Below are positions 18,212 to 26,993 of a stretch of 64,000 nucleotides of DNA, in pieces (position 1 is the stretch's first letter; each line of letters starts with the position of its first letter). This stretch comes from Serpens sp035497915 (GTDB taxonomy: Bacteria > Pseudomonadota > Gammaproteobacteria > Pseudomonadales > Pseudomonadaceae). Made by a program: the position numbers and the translations under genes. The stretch spans positions 1 to 64,000 of the forward strand of contig NZ_DATJCS010000051.1 in assembly GCF_035497915.1 (NCBI RefSeq), written 5' to 3'. The notes beneath the pieces are model-generated. The model worked only from the letters and a program-made list of their open reading frames with translations. It ran no database searches and had not been told where the DNA came from.

Positions 18212-19249
18212 TCAGCATTGCCGCTGGCGTGCCTGCGTCAAGCGCAGCGGCGGGAGTTCCAGGCTGACGCGCGCCAGGCGCAGCAGGCTGCGGGACTGGC
18301 GGGCCTTGAGGCGGGCAATGCGCGGTTCGGTCTGCCGCTTGGCGCTGCCAGCCAGGGTGAAGGCGCGCAGCGCGGCACGCAGGGCAAAGAACAGTGGCAG
18401 CGGCTGGCAGTCTTCGGCCTCGTCGCGCTGCGCCCGGTAGCTGGCCAGCAGCTGCTCGGCGTGCCTCGGCAGTTGCCGGAAGTGCAGGTCCATGAGCACG
18501 AAGGCCAGGTCGTAGAGCACGTCGATGCAGTTCAGCCGCTCGCTGAACTCGATGCCGTCGAACAGCGTCGGCCGGCCTTCGAACAGGCAGATGTTGGCCA
18601 GGCGCAGGTCACCGTGGCAGCGGCGGACCCGGCCGCCGCGCCGCCGCTGTTCCAGGCAGTCGGCCTGGCGGTCGAGCGCCTGCAGGCTGGCGCGGTACAG
18701 GGCCTGCACCGGCGCGGCGGGCAGCAGATCCGGGTGGCCGAGCAGTTCGCGGTGGTTCTCCTCGATGGCCAGGCGCATGCCTTCGACGCCGCCGTGCTCG
18801 GGCAGGCGTTCGGCGCCATTGTGGAAGCGGGCAATTTCGGCGCCGAGGCGCTCGGCCAGATCCACGTTCAGCGTGCCGGCGCCGGCCATGCGGTCGAACA
18901 GGGCGTCCTGGGGAAAGCGGCGCATCACCACCACCCAATCCAGTACCGTGCCCTCGCCATCGAAGGTCAGGTTGCCGTCGGCCTGGCGGGTGATGGCGCT
19001 CAGCCCCAGATACAGGGTCGGCGCGGTGCGGCGGTTCAGGGCCAGTTCCGCGCGGCAGGCACGGGCGCGGCTTTCCAGGCTGCGGAAGTCCAGCGAGGCG
19101 TAGGTCACCGCGCGCTTGAGCTTGTAGGCTCGATCGCCGTACAGGACGATCAGCGAGCCATGGGTGTCGATGCGCTCGATGACCCCCGACCCCGGGCCGT
19201 GGCTCTGCGGGTTGCACAGGAAGTCGATGACCTCGCGTTGTCCATTCAT
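18212..19249 (-). CDS. COG2187-type aminoglycoside phosphotransferase-like protein
   Basis: This 345-aa kinase-fold protein has the catalytic-loop motif HGDLRLANI (His212, Asp214) followed by the metal-binding-type FDGIEFSERLNCIDVLYDLAF segment. It corresponds to the N-terminal half of proteins annotated as bifunctional aminoglycoside phosphotransferase/ATP-binding protein. The usual C-terminal P-loop kinase half is absent, since the gene ends after an Arg-rich helical tail. Drug resistance is not implied; relatives, such as the one in the mycobacterial DosR regulon, occur in dormancy and stress gene sets. It is transcribed divergently from the first universal stress protein gene. Confidence 0.75.
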   Translation of the reverse strand: MNGQREVIDFLCNPQSHGPGSGVIERIDTHGSLIVLYGDRAYKLKRAVTYASLDFRSLESRARACRAELALNRRTAPTLYLGLSAITRQADGNLTFDGEGTVLDWVVVMRRFPQDALFDRMAGAGTLNVDLAERLGAEIARFHNGAERLPEHGGVEGMRLAIEENHRELLGHPDLLPAAPVQALYRASLQALDRQADCLEQRRRGGRVRRCHGDLRLANICLFEGRPTLFDGIEFSERLNCIDVLYDLAFVLMDLHFRQLPRHAEQLLASYRAQRDEAEDCQPLPLFFALRAALRAFTLAGSAKRQTEPRIARLKARQSRSLLRLARVSLELPPLRLTQARQRQC

Positions 19250-19392
19250 GCGTGTCGTCCGTCGTCAGCGCGACCCTGTGCAGCATGGGTGAAATCTCCG
19301 CCGGGCGGCCGCCGCGACGATCAACGGTCCGGGGTGTGCGCGGCTACAGTGAAAGGGCGGCCGCGTGGCGGCAGATTTCCCGGAGGCTACCC

Positions 19393-20283
19393 ATGAGCCA
19401 GTTCCAGCGCCTGCTGGTGATCGTCGATCCCCGGATGCGTCATTCCCCGGCGCTGCAGCGCGCGGCGGCGCTGGCTCGCACGGGTGGCGCCACGCTGCAT
19501 GTCGCCGCGCTGGTGGCGACGCCCGCGCTGGTGGCGCTGCTGCCCGCCGAGGTGCAGGCCAGGACCCGCGACGGCTACGCCGCGGAATGCCGCACGCGCC
19601 TGGAGGAACAGATCGAACCGCTGCGCCGACAGGGGCTGACGCTCACCAGCGAGGTGCTCTGCGTGTCCGATCGGCGCGTGGAAATTCTCCAGCACGTGGC
19701 CGAGCTGCAGCCGGACCTGCTGATCAAGGACGTGCAGCATGAAGGCGAGCTGAAACGCACCTTCATCACCCCGCTGGACTGGCACCTGCTGCGCGAGTGC
19801 AGCGTGCCGCTGCACCTGGTCGCCGCCGGCGGGCATGCCTTGCCGCGCAGGGTGGTCGCGGCAGTCGACACATCGCGGGAGCAGGCCAGGGACAGCGGGC
19901 TGAACGAGCGCATCATCGAGGCGGCCAACGCCCTGGCGATGCAGAGCGGCGCCGAGCTGCACCTGCTGCACACCTACGACCCGCTGCGCTACTACATGGC
20001 CGACGCCGGCGCGCCCAGCGAGTCCTGGAACGAGCTGCGAGACATCGCCCGGCAGGACTTCCAGGCGTTTGCCGCGGCCCAGGGGGTTCCCGAGGAGCGC
20101 CGGCATTTCCTGCTCGGCCCGCCGACCATGACCCTCGCCGAGTTCGCCCGCGAACAGCAGGTGGACGTGCTGGTGATGGGGCGCGTGCAGCGCACGGGGC
20201 TGGACAAGCTGGTCGGCAGCACCACCGAGCATGCGCTCTACCAGGTGCCCTGCAGCATCCTGGCCATCGCTCCGGAGGGCTGA
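19393..20283 (+). CDS. Universal stress protein, tandem Usp domains (UspE-like), copy 1
   Basis: This 296-aa protein consists of two Usp domains. The second keeps the ATP-binding pattern GRVQRTGLDKLVGSTTEHAL (G-x2-G-x9-G-S/T type). The first ends in a variant without a clear ATP site (KDVQHEGELKRTF). The start at 19393 follows GGAGG. The formate dehydrogenase gene starts 2 nt after its stop, so the two are in one operon. A near-paralogue lies at 24296 on the far side of the dehydrogenase genes; the two share the VVDxRxRHSxALQRAA opening. Usp proteins of this class help survival under anoxia and stationary phase in Pseudomonas. Confidence 0.9.
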   Translation: MSQFQRLLVIVDPRMRHSPALQRAAALARTGGATLHVAALVATPALVALLPAEVQARTRDGYAAECRTRLEEQIEPLRRQGLTLTSEVLCVSDRRVEILQHVAELQPDLLIKDVQHEGELKRTFITPLDWHLLRECSVPLHLVAAGGHALPRRVVAAVDTSREQARDSGLNERIIEAANALAMQSGAELHLLHTYDPLRYYMADAGAPSESWNELRDIARQDFQAFAAAQGVPEERRHFLLGPPTMTLAEFAREQQVDVLVMGRVQRTGLDKLVGSTTEHALYQVPCSILAIAPEG

Positions 20284-20285
20284 AA

Positions 20286-22373
20286 ATGCCTGTGGTGCCG
20301 AGCATCTGCACCTTCTGTGGCGTCGGCTGCGGTCTGGGCCTGCGTGTCGAGGAGGGGCGGGTGATCGGTGTCGAGCCGCAACCCGGGCATCCGGTCAGCG
20401 AAGGTCAGCTGTGTGCCAAGGGCTGGGCGAGCAGTTTCGCCGTCGAGCCGGCCGGGCGGCTGCGCGAGCCGCTGGTGCGGGAGCACGGACGGCTGCGCCC
20501 GGCCAGCTGGGACGAAGCGCTGGCCCGCACCGCCGAGGCCTTCCAGCTGGCGCTGGAGGAACTGGGGCCGGCCGGCGTCGGGGTGATCAGCTGCGCCCAT
20601 GCCAGCAACGAGGACAATTACGCGGCGCAGAAATTCGCCCGCGCGGTGCTGGGCACCCACAACATCGACCATTGCGCGCGGATCTGCCACAGCCCGTCGG
20701 TGGCCGGCCTGGGCCGCACCCTGGGCTCCGGGGCGATGAGTGGCGGCATCACCGACATCGACCAGGCCGACCTGATCCTGGTGATCGGCGCCGACGTCAC
20801 CGAGAACCACGCCATGATCGGCGCGCGCATGCTGCGCGCCCAGGCGCGCGGCGCCATGCTGATCGTCGTCGACCCGCGCCGCACGCGCCTGGCGCGGCTG
20901 GCGGACATCCATCTGCAGCTGCGCCTGGGCAGCAACATCGCGCTGCTCAACGGCCTGTTGCACCTCATCCTCGCCAATGGCTGGGAGGATCGCGCGTTTC
21001 TCGCCGCGCGCTGCGAAGGCGAGGCCGCGCTGCGCCATCACCTGGCCGGTTTCGATCTGGTGCAGTGCTGCGCGCAGACCGGGCTGTCGCTCGCCGAGCT
21101 GGAGCGGGTGGCCTACGCGTTCAGCCATGCCCGCGCCGCCTTCACCGCCTACGGCATGGGCATCACCCAGTTCCAGAGCGGCACCAACAACGTCATCGCG
21201 GTCTCCAACCTGGTCCTGGCCTGCGGCCAGATCGGCCGACCGGGGACCGGCATCAACCCGCTGCGCGGCCAGAACAACGTGCAGGGCGCCTGCGACATGG
21301 GTTGCCTGCCGGATGTCTATCCCGGCTACCAGTCGGTTGCCGACCCCGTGGTACAGGCGCGCTTCGCCGCTGCCTGGGGCCGCCCGGCACCGGCGTTGCC
21401 GGGGCTGACCTCGCTGGCCATGAGCGAGGCGGCCCGCCAGGGGCAGCTGCGCGCGCTGATGGTGATGGGCGAGGAGCTGGTAGTGACCGACCCGGACCAG
21501 AACCAGCTGTTGCGCGCGCTGCAGGCCCTGGATTTCCTGGTGGTGGTGGAACTGCGCCTGAGCGAGACCGCTCGGCTCGCCGACGTGGTGCTGCCGGCCG
21601 CCGCCTTCACCGAGAAGGACGGCACCTTCACCAACTGCGAGCGCCGTGTGCAGCGTATCCGCCGGGCCGTGGCGCCGCCCGGCGGGGCCCGCGCCGACTG
21701 GCGGATCCTTTCCTCGCTGGCGGCGCGCATGGGCTACTCCGGCATGGACTGGCCGGATGCGGAGGCGGTATTCGCCGAGATGACGGCGCTCACCCCGCTG
21801 TTCTCCGCCATGGATTATCCGGCGCTGGATGCCGCGCACGGCCTGCAATGGCCCTGCGACGCCGCGCATCCACAGGGTTCGCCGCGCCTGCATGAACAGG
21901 GCTTCCCGCGCGGGCGCGGGCGCCTGCTGCCGGTCAGCCAGGTGGCGCTCGACGAGGTGCCGGATGCCGAGTATCCGTTCGCCTTCACCACGCATCGCCT
22001 GCATTTCCACTACGGTGGCGGCGCGATGACCCGGCAGTCGCCGCTGCTGGAGCGGGAGACGCCGCTGGCGCTGCTGTTCATGCACCCGGCCGATGGCGTG
22101 GCGCTGGGCTTGAACGAGCGCCAGGCGGTGCGGGTGCGCTCGCGGCGCGGCCGGCTGGAGACCCGGGTACACCTGACCGACGACGTGCCGCCGGGCACCC
22201 TGGCCATGCCGTATCACTTTCGCGAGGCGCCCTGCAACCAGCTGACCAATCCGGCCCAGGACCCGATCAGCCACATGCCTGAGCTCAAGGCTTGCGCCGT
22301 GGCGGTCGAGCCGCTGGCGGCGGGAGCGATCCCCCAGGCGACGGTACGGGGAACACGCCATGGACGCCGTTGA
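20286..22373 (+). CDS. Molybdopterin formate dehydrogenase-type oxidoreductase (Cys form)
   Basis: This 695-aa protein is a prokaryotic molybdopterin oxidoreductase with an N-terminal [4Fe-4S] site (CTFCGVGCGL, then CAKG). It has Mo/W-bis-MGD-binding segments and a C-terminal molydopterin dinucleotide-binding domain. The active-site segment is CARICHSPSVAGL with Cys134-His135, aligning with U140-H141 of E. coli FdhF, so it is a cysteine rather than selenocysteine enzyme. It lacks the long N-terminal ferredoxin extension of NAD-linked FdsA. It sits between Usp and HydB/HydG-like genes and overlaps the next gene by 14 nt. Formate oxidation passed to the next two subunits is the likely reaction; another oxidoreductase of the family is possible. 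Confidence 0.8.
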   Translation: MPVVPSICTFCGVGCGLGLRVEEGRVIGVEPQPGHPVSEGQLCAKGWASSFAVEPAGRLREPLVREHGRLRPASWDEALARTAEAFQLALEELGPAGVGVISCAHASNEDNYAAQKFARAVLGTHNIDHCARICHSPSVAGLGRTLGSGAMSGGITDIDQADLILVIGADVTENHAMIGARMLRAQARGAMLIVVDPRRTRLARLADIHLQLRLGSNIALLNGLLHLILANGWEDRAFLAARCEGEAALRHHLAGFDLVQCCAQTGLSLAELERVAYAFSHARAAFTAYGMGITQFQSGTNNVIAVSNLVLACGQIGRPGTGINPLRGQNNVQGACDMGCLPDVYPGYQSVADPVVQARFAAAWGRPAPALPGLTSLAMSEAARQGQLRALMVMGEELVVTDPDQNQLLRALQALDFLVVVELRLSETARLADVVLPAAAFTEKDGTFTNCERRVQRIRRAVAPPGGARADWRILSSLAARMGYSGMDWPDAEAVFAEMTALTPLFSAMDYPALDAAHGLQWPCDAAHPQGSPRLHEQGFPRGRGRLLPVSQVALDEVPDAEYPFAFTTHRLHFHYGGGAMTRQSPLLERETPLALLFMHPADGVALGLNERQAVRVRSRRGRLETRVHLTDDVPPGTLAMPYHFREAPCNQLTNPAQDPISHMPELKACAVAVEPLAAGAIPQATVRGTRHGRR

Positions 22374-23370
22374 ACTCGACCGTCCCGAGCGGCTGCGCGC
22401 CTGGCTGGCTCGCCAGCGCACCGTGCATGAGGTGCGCGCCGACGGGCAGGGCGGTTGGCACTGGCAGGCGCTGGCGGCGGACGATACCGCCCCGTTCGAT
22501 CCGCCTGCGGTGCTGCCGCCGTTTTCCGCCAAGGGCTTCTTTTTCGCCGAGCGCGAGCGGCTGTTTCGCTTCGATGGCGGGCAATTCCTCGGCCTGATGC
22601 CGGCGGTGCGTCCGCAGGTGCTGTTCGGCCTGCACGCCTGCGATCTGCGCGCGGTTGCCTATCAGGATCGTTTCTTCGCCGCCGATCCCCATTACCAGGC
22701 CCGCCGCCGCGCCAGCCTGCTGGTCGCGCTGGAATGCCGGCACAGTTGCGTGGGCGGCTTCTGCAGCCTGGTCGGCAGCGGACCCCGGGTGCATGACGGC
22801 GACGCCGATCTGATCCTGCTGTCCCTGTCGCAGGGCTGGCGGCTGCTGGTCGCCTCCGCAGCCGGTGCCGACGCGTTGCGCGGCTTCGATGCGCCGGCGG
22901 CGCCGGACGATGGCGAGGCGGAGCGCCAGGAAAATGCCCGGCGGGTGGCGGCCGAGCAGGGCCCGCAGACGGAGGTGGCGCGGGGCATCCAGGCGCTGCA
23001 CGCCGGTCGCATCTCCGAAGACGCCTGGGAGGCGGTCGGCCTGCGCTGCCTCGGTTGCTCCGGCTGCACCACGGTCTGCCCGACCTGTTCCTGCTTCGCC
23101 CCGCTGGAAGTGGCGGACGAGGAGGGCGGCGTCGCGCGCGAGCGGGTCTGGGATTCCTGCCTGTACGAGGCGTTCCAGCGCGAGGCCAGCGGCCACAACC
23201 CCACCGCCAGCGCCGGTCAGCGGGTGCGGCGCTTCTGGTACCACAAGTTCGGCGAGGCGTTCCGCGAGCAGTTCGACGCCTATGGCTGCGTGGGCTGCGG
23301 GCGCTGCGACCGGGTCTGTCCCGGCGGCATTGGTGTCCACGGCGTCATGGGCCGGGTGGCGAAGCCATGA
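22360..23370 (+). CDS. [4Fe-4S] dicluster electron-transfer subunit (HydB-like)
   Basis: This 336-aa protein resembles the beta subunit of sulfhydrogenase-type complexes. It carries CLGCSGCTTVCPTC and CVGCGRCDRVCPG, two cysteine clusters for [4Fe-4S] centres. Upstream of them are further Cys residues (LHACD, LECRHSCVGGFCS) typical of HydB. No hydrogenase large or small subunit gene is present, so it probably carries electrons from the formate dehydrogenase to the flavin subunit encoded next. It overlaps both neighbours (14 nt and 4 nt), which argues for a three-subunit complex. Confidence 0.75.
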   Translation: MDAVELDRPERLRAWLARQRTVHEVRADGQGGWHWQALAADDTAPFDPPAVLPPFSAKGFFFAERERLFRFDGGQFLGLMPAVRPQVLFGLHACDLRAVAYQDRFFAADPHYQARRRASLLVALECRHSCVGGFCSLVGSGPRVHDGDADLILLSLSQGWRLLVASAAGADALRGFDAPAAPDDGEAERQENARRVAAEQGPQTEVARGIQALHAGRISEDAWEAVGLRCLGCSGCTTVCPTCSCFAPLEVADEEGGVARERVWDSCLYEAFQREASGHNPTASAGQRVRRFWYHKFGEAFREQFDAYGCVGCGRCDRVCPGGIGVHGVMGRVAKP

Positions 23371-24209
23371 TCGACGCGACGCCGCGCCGGCTGTGGCTTG
23401 AGCATGGCTATGCGGACAGCGAGGACACCCGCCACTTCACCTTTCGCCTGGACGCTCCGCACACCGGCGATGCCGCCGTGCGCCCCGGGCAGTTCTTCAT
23501 GCTCTGCGTGCCCGGCGTCGGCGACGCGCCGTTCACCTATGTGCGGCCGCCCGGTCCGGACGGCCGCTTCAGCGCGCTGGTGCGCCGGATGGGACGGGTG
23601 ACCGGCGCGCTGTTCGCCTGCGCGCCGGGTGCGCTGCTGGGCTATCGCGGCCCGTTCGGTCACGGCTGGCCGCAAGACTTGCCGGCGGGTGGCCGGGTGC
23701 TGGCGGTGGCGGGTGGTTGCGGCCTGGCGCCCCTGGCTGGACTGGTCGAGGATGCCTGTGCGCCGGATGCGCCCTGGCGCCTGACGCTGCTGTACGGCGC
23801 GCGTCACGCCGCAGCCCAGGTACTGGGCCGGGAACGGGCACGCTGGCGCACCGTGCTGCCCCTGTTCGAGAGCTTCGATCAACCACCGCCTGGCCAGCGA
23901 CCCGGTACGCCCCTGGACCATCTCGATCGACTGTTCGCCGCAGGGAGCGTGGACGCGCTGCTGTGCTGCGGCCCGGAGCCGCTGATGCTGGCCAGCGCTC
24001 GCGAGTGCCTGCGGCGCGGCCTGGCCGCCGAGCGCATCTGGCTTTCCCTGGAGCGGCGCATGCACTGCGCCGACGGCCAGTGCGGGCATTGCTATCTGGG
24101 CGCCAGTTACGTCTGTCGCGACGGCCCCACCTACCGCTACGACCATTACCTGCGCCTGCTGCGGGCGAGCGGCGCCGATGCACTGCCGGCGGCGCCCGGC
24201 TATTGCTGA
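23367..24209 (+). CDS. FAD/NAD-binding oxidoreductase subunit (HydG/PyrK-like)
   Basis: This 280-aa protein has a ferredoxin-reductase fold: an FAD domain (RPGQFFMLCVPG), an NAD domain (AGGCGLAPLAGLV, CCGPEPLM) and a C-terminal [2Fe-2S]-binding cysteine set (CADGQCGHCYLGASYVC) as in dihydroorotate dehydrogenase electron-transfer and sulfhydrogenase gamma subunits. It would connect the complex to NAD(P)+. It is translationally coupled to the HydB-like gene by ATGA. The presence of a diaphorase subunit implies a soluble, NAD(P)-linked formate dehydrogenase rather than a membrane quinone-linked one. Confidence 0.8.
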   Translation: MIDATPRRLWLEHGYADSEDTRHFTFRLDAPHTGDAAVRPGQFFMLCVPGVGDAPFTYVRPPGPDGRFSALVRRMGRVTGALFACAPGALLGYRGPFGHGWPQDLPAGGRVLAVAGGCGLAPLAGLVEDACAPDAPWRLTLLYGARHAAAQVLGRERARWRTVLPLFESFDQPPPGQRPGTPLDHLDRLFAAGSVDALLCCGPEPLMLASARECLRRGLAAERIWLSLERRMHCADGQCGHCYLGASYVCRDGPTYRYDHYLRLLRASGADALPAAPGYC

Positions 24210-24295
24210 GACGCCGCTTGACCGGTGGCGCGGGATGCACCGGCATTCGCACCTATGCTCACAGTGCCGTCGGGCGACAAAAGGGAGGAAATGCC

Positions 24296-25201
24296 ATGGG
24301 CCACTATCAGCGGTTGTTGACCGTCGTCGATCTGCGTCAGCGGCATTCTGCCGCTCTGCAACGGGCGGCCGTGCTGGCCAGGGAAAGCGACGCGGCCCTG
24401 CATGTGCTGGCCTGCATCGAGCCGCCCTGGTCCTGGCCGCTGCTGGAACATGAAGTGCGTGACAAGACGCGGGACGGCTTCCTGCTGGAGGCCCGGCAGC
24501 AGCTCGACGCCCAGTGCGGCCCACTGCGCCATCAGGGGCTGAATGTCACCTCGCAGGTGATCTGGGCGGCCGATCCGCACGCCGAGATCCTCCGCTATGT
24601 GGAGGAAATGCAGCCGGACGTGGTGCTCAAGGACGTCGAGCAGGTCAGCGAGCTGCGGCGCACCTTCACCACGCCGCTGGATTGGCAATTGCTGCGCGAC
24701 TGTGCCGCGCCGCTGCACCTGGTGGGCGAGGGCGGTCATGCGCATCCAAAGCGGATCGCAGCGGCGGTGGACACCGCCAGCGACAAGACCCCGGACAGCC
24801 CACTGAACCGGCGCATCGTCGAGGCGGCCAACACCCTGGCGCTGCAGTGCGATGCCGAACTGCACCTGGTGCACGCCTTCGATCCGATGGCGGTGTTTCT
24901 CGGCGACTTCAGCGGCTTCAGCGCCTCCTGGGCGGACCTGGCCGGCGATCTGCAGGCCAGCGAGCGCAGCGATTTCCTGCACTTCGCCGATGAATGCGGC
25001 GTGCCGCAGGATCGCCGCCATTTCCTGCTCGGTCCGCCGACCCTGACGCTCGTCGAGTTCACCCGCGAGGTGGGCATCGACGTGCTGGTGATGGGGCGTA
25101 TCCAGCGCCGGGGGCTGCAGCGTTATGTCGGCAACACCACCGAGCACCTGCTCTACCAGATGCCCGGCAGCGTGCTGGCGATTCGTCCGGAAACCACCTG
25201 A
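24296..25201 (+). CDS. Universal stress protein, tandem Usp domains, copy 2
   Basis: This 301-aa two-domain Usp protein is clearly paralogous to the protein at 19393. Both share the opening RLL-x-VVD, the middle KDV-E/Q segment, the FLLGPPT motif and the final ATP-binding pattern (GRIQRRGLQRYVGNTTEHLLYQ here). The start at 24296 has AAGGGAGGAA upstream. An 86-bp gap separates it from the flavin subunit gene, so it may have its own promoter. The duplication around the formate dehydrogenase genes suggests the pair and the enzyme are needed under the same condition, probably oxygen or energy limitation. Confidence 0.9.
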   Translation: MGHYQRLLTVVDLRQRHSAALQRAAVLARESDAALHVLACIEPPWSWPLLEHEVRDKTRDGFLLEARQQLDAQCGPLRHQGLNVTSQVIWAADPHAEILRYVEEMQPDVVLKDVEQVSELRRTFTTPLDWQLLRDCAAPLHLVGEGGHAHPKRIAAAVDTASDKTPDSPLNRRIVEAANTLALQCDAELHLVHAFDPMAVFLGDFSGFSASWADLAGDLQASERSDFLHFADECGVPQDRRHFLLGPPTLTLVEFTREVGIDVLVMGRIQRRGLQRYVGNTTEHLLYQMPGSVLAIRPETT

Positions 25202-25220
25202 TGTAGCGAGGAGAGGGCCC

Positions 25221-25886
25221 ATGCAGAACCTGGAACCGATGTCGCTGTTCCTGACCCTCGACGATGCCGGCCTGGCGGCCGACCTGCTGCGTCCGCCCGA
25301 GGCGCGCGGGCTGGTGGTGTTCGTGCACGGCAGCGGCAGCGGGCGGCGCAGTCCGCGCAACCAGCAGGTGGCGCGGGCCTTTGCCGCGCGCGGGCTGGCC
25401 ACGCTGCTGTTCGATCTGCTCACCGAGGACGAGCAGCGCATCGACGCGCTGACCCGCCGCCTGCGTTTCGATATTCCCCTGCTGGCGCGGCGCATCGTCG
25501 GGGTGATCGACTGGCTGGAGCGGGACCCGGAGCTGGCCGCTCTGCCGCTCGGCCTGTTCGGTGCCAGCACCGGTGCCGCCGCCGCGCTGATCGCCGCCGC
25601 GCAGCGCGCGCAGGTGGTGCGCGCGGTGGTCTCGCGCGGCGGACGCACCGATCTGGCCCGCGAATCGCTGGATGGCGTGGCGGCGCCGACCCTGCAGATC
25701 GTCGGCGAACGGGATCACGAGGTGCTGGCGCTCAATCGCGAGGTCGCCCATCACCTGCATGGCGTCCAGCAGGTCACAGTGGTGGCCGGCGCAACCCATC
25801 TGTTCGAGGAGCCCGGCGCGCTGGAGGAGGTGGCGCGCCTGGCCGGCGACTGGTTCGAGCGCTTTCTGGCCCAGGCGCAGGGCTGA
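25221..25886 (+). CDS. Alpha/beta hydrolase (dienelactone hydrolase-type)
   Basis: This 221-aa single-domain hydrolase has an oxyanion segment (VFVHGSGSGRRS), a nucleophile elbow GASTGAAAAL (Ser in LFGASTG), an acidic residue in VGERDHEVL and the histidine in AGATHLFEEP. It is a cytoplasmic esterase-like enzyme of unknown substrate. Close relatives are found fused to, or next to, phosphoribosyltransferases in stress gene sets; such a phosphoribosyltransferase gene is at 28101. The start at 25221 has a GGAGAGGG ribosome binding site and lies 19 nt after the Usp stop. Confidence 0.8.
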   Translation: MQNLEPMSLFLTLDDAGLAADLLRPPEARGLVVFVHGSGSGRRSPRNQQVARAFAARGLATLLFDLLTEDEQRIDALTRRLRFDIPLLARRIVGVIDWLERDPELAALPLGLFGASTGAAAALIAAAQRAQVVRAVVSRGGRTDLARESLDGVAAPTLQIVGERDHEVLALNREVAHHLHGVQQVTVVAGATHLFEEPGALEEVARLAGDWFERFLAQAQG

Positions 25887-25994
25887 ACGGATTGGTCGCA
25901 GCCCCGCTGGCTTAACCGAAGCTGAATGGCGCGTTTTCTTGATCGCGATCCAGTGTTGCGTGCGCGGCGTTGAGTGACCCTGCCGGCGCTTCCG

Positions 25995-26021
25995 GGAACC
26001 TTTTACCGCCGTGTTCGTTAC
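25995..26021 (+). promoter_or_regulatory. Predicted ECF-type promoter upstream of the sigma factor gene
   Basis: The -35 GGAACC (25995-26000) and -10 CGTTAC (26016-26021) are separated by 15 nt (TTTTACCGCCGTGTT). The same -35, spacer start and -10 recur at 27458-27484 before the His-rich periplasmic protein gene. GGAAC is the classic ECF -35 core, so the sigma factor probably transcribes its own operon. Confidence 0.65.
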
Positions 26022-26062
26022 AGGCCCGGAGCATCCTTCCAGACGGGTGAGATGGGCGCGAC

Positions 26063-26623
26063 ATGCAACGCACGGATGAGGAACTGATCGAGCAGGCGCA
26101 GGCGGGCAATCGCCAGGCGTTCGGCCTGCTGATGCGGCGTCACCAGGCCGGGGTGCTGCGCTTCGTGCGCCGCCTGCCGGGGAGCAGCGTCGACGCAGCA
26201 GATATCGTCCAGGAAACCTTCCTCAAGGCCTGGCAGGCGATCGCCCGCTGGCGCCCGGAGGCGCGCTTTCGCACCTGGCTGTTGCAGATTGCACGTAATA
26301 CCACCCGTGATGAATGGCGCCGTCAGGTGCGCCAACCCTCGGAAGCACTGGAACAGGGTGATCAGCCGGCGGACCCGGCGCCGTCGCCGGTGCGCCAGTT
26401 GCAGGTCGAACGCCGGCTGCGCCAGCTGGAGCAGCTGCTGCAGCGTCTCCCGGCCGAACAGCGCGAGATCCTCCTGCTGCGGGAAGTGGAGGGCTTGTCA
26501 TATGCCGAGTTGTCGAGTGCCCTGGGTATCCCGCCGGGCACGGTGAAGTCGCGTCTGGCCAGGGCCCGCGAAGGGTTGCTGGAACACTATCGACAGGAAC
26601 CGGGGGAATCCCTGCATGACTGA
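26063..26623 (+). CDS. ECF RNA polymerase sigma factor (RpoE-like)
   Basis: This 186-aa protein has sigma region 2 (LLMRRHQAGVLRFVRR, DAADIVQETFLKAWQAI) and region 4 with a helix-turn-helix (LPAEQREILLLREVEGLSYAELSSALGIPPGTVKSRLARAREGL). There is no region 1 or 3, as expected of ECF factors. It overlaps the anti-sigma gene by 8 nt. The set sigma, zinc-finger anti-sigma and periplasmic sensor recalls the metal-responsive CnrH/CnrY/CnrX arrangement, but the inducing signal is not known. Confidence 0.9.
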   Translation: MQRTDEELIEQAQAGNRQAFGLLMRRHQAGVLRFVRRLPGSSVDAADIVQETFLKAWQAIARWRPEARFRTWLLQIARNTTRDEWRRQVRQPSEALEQGDQPADPAPSPVRQLQVERRLRQLEQLLQRLPAEQREILLLREVEGLSYAELSSALGIPPGTVKSRLARAREGLLEHYRQEPGESLHD

Positions 26624-26993
26624 ACATCTCGATCCGGACGCGCTGTCCGCGCTGCTGGATGGCGAGCTGGACACCTTCCAGCGTCCACAGGCGGAGGCGC
26701 ATCTGCACGGCTGCGCCCGATGCCAGGCGCGTTTCGCCGAGCTGCGCGCGCTGGGCGATGCCTTGCGCGCCTTGCCGAGGCGCGCGCGACGAGCGCCCCG
26801 CGCGCGCCGCCTGCCGCTGGCCCTGGGCGCCGCGGCGTCGCTGCTGCTCGGCCTGCTGCTGGGCTCCACCTTCACCACGCCGCAGCGGCCGGATGCGTTC
26901 GCGCCGGCGCTGCTGGCGGTGCTGGGTAGCGCGCCCCCTGGCGGGCTGTGCGCCCGCCCCGAATTCTGCCAACCCCAAGGAGTTACACGATGA
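26616..26993 (+). CDS. Anti-sigma factor, zf-HC2 type, membrane-anchored
   Basis: This 125-aa protein starts with an acidic helix (PDALSALLDGELD) and a zinc-binding HC2 motif, H29-x3-C33-x2-C36. A basic stretch and one transmembrane helix (about residues 64-86) follow, then a short periplasmic tail with a Cys pair (GLCARPEFCQ). It would hold the upstream sigma factor at the membrane. The two periplasmic cysteines could be redox- or metal-responsive. It shares ATGA with the next gene. Confidence 0.8.
   Translation: MTEHLDPDALSALLDGELDTFQRPQAEAHLHGCARCQARFAELRALGDALRALPRRARRAPRARRLPLALGAAASLLLGLLLGSTFTTPQRPDAFAPALLAVLGSAPPGGLCARPEFCQPQGVTR

Noticed and set aside
19250..19392. Anr/Fnr box (TTGAT-N4-ATCAA) before the first Usp gene
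   Set aside because: Only a half site (ATCAA) is present. Hypoxia control therefore rests on gene content, not on a visible box.
20685..20687. Possible selenocysteine formate dehydrogenase
   Set aside because: The active-site codon is TGC (Cys134), in frame with the rest, with no UGA.
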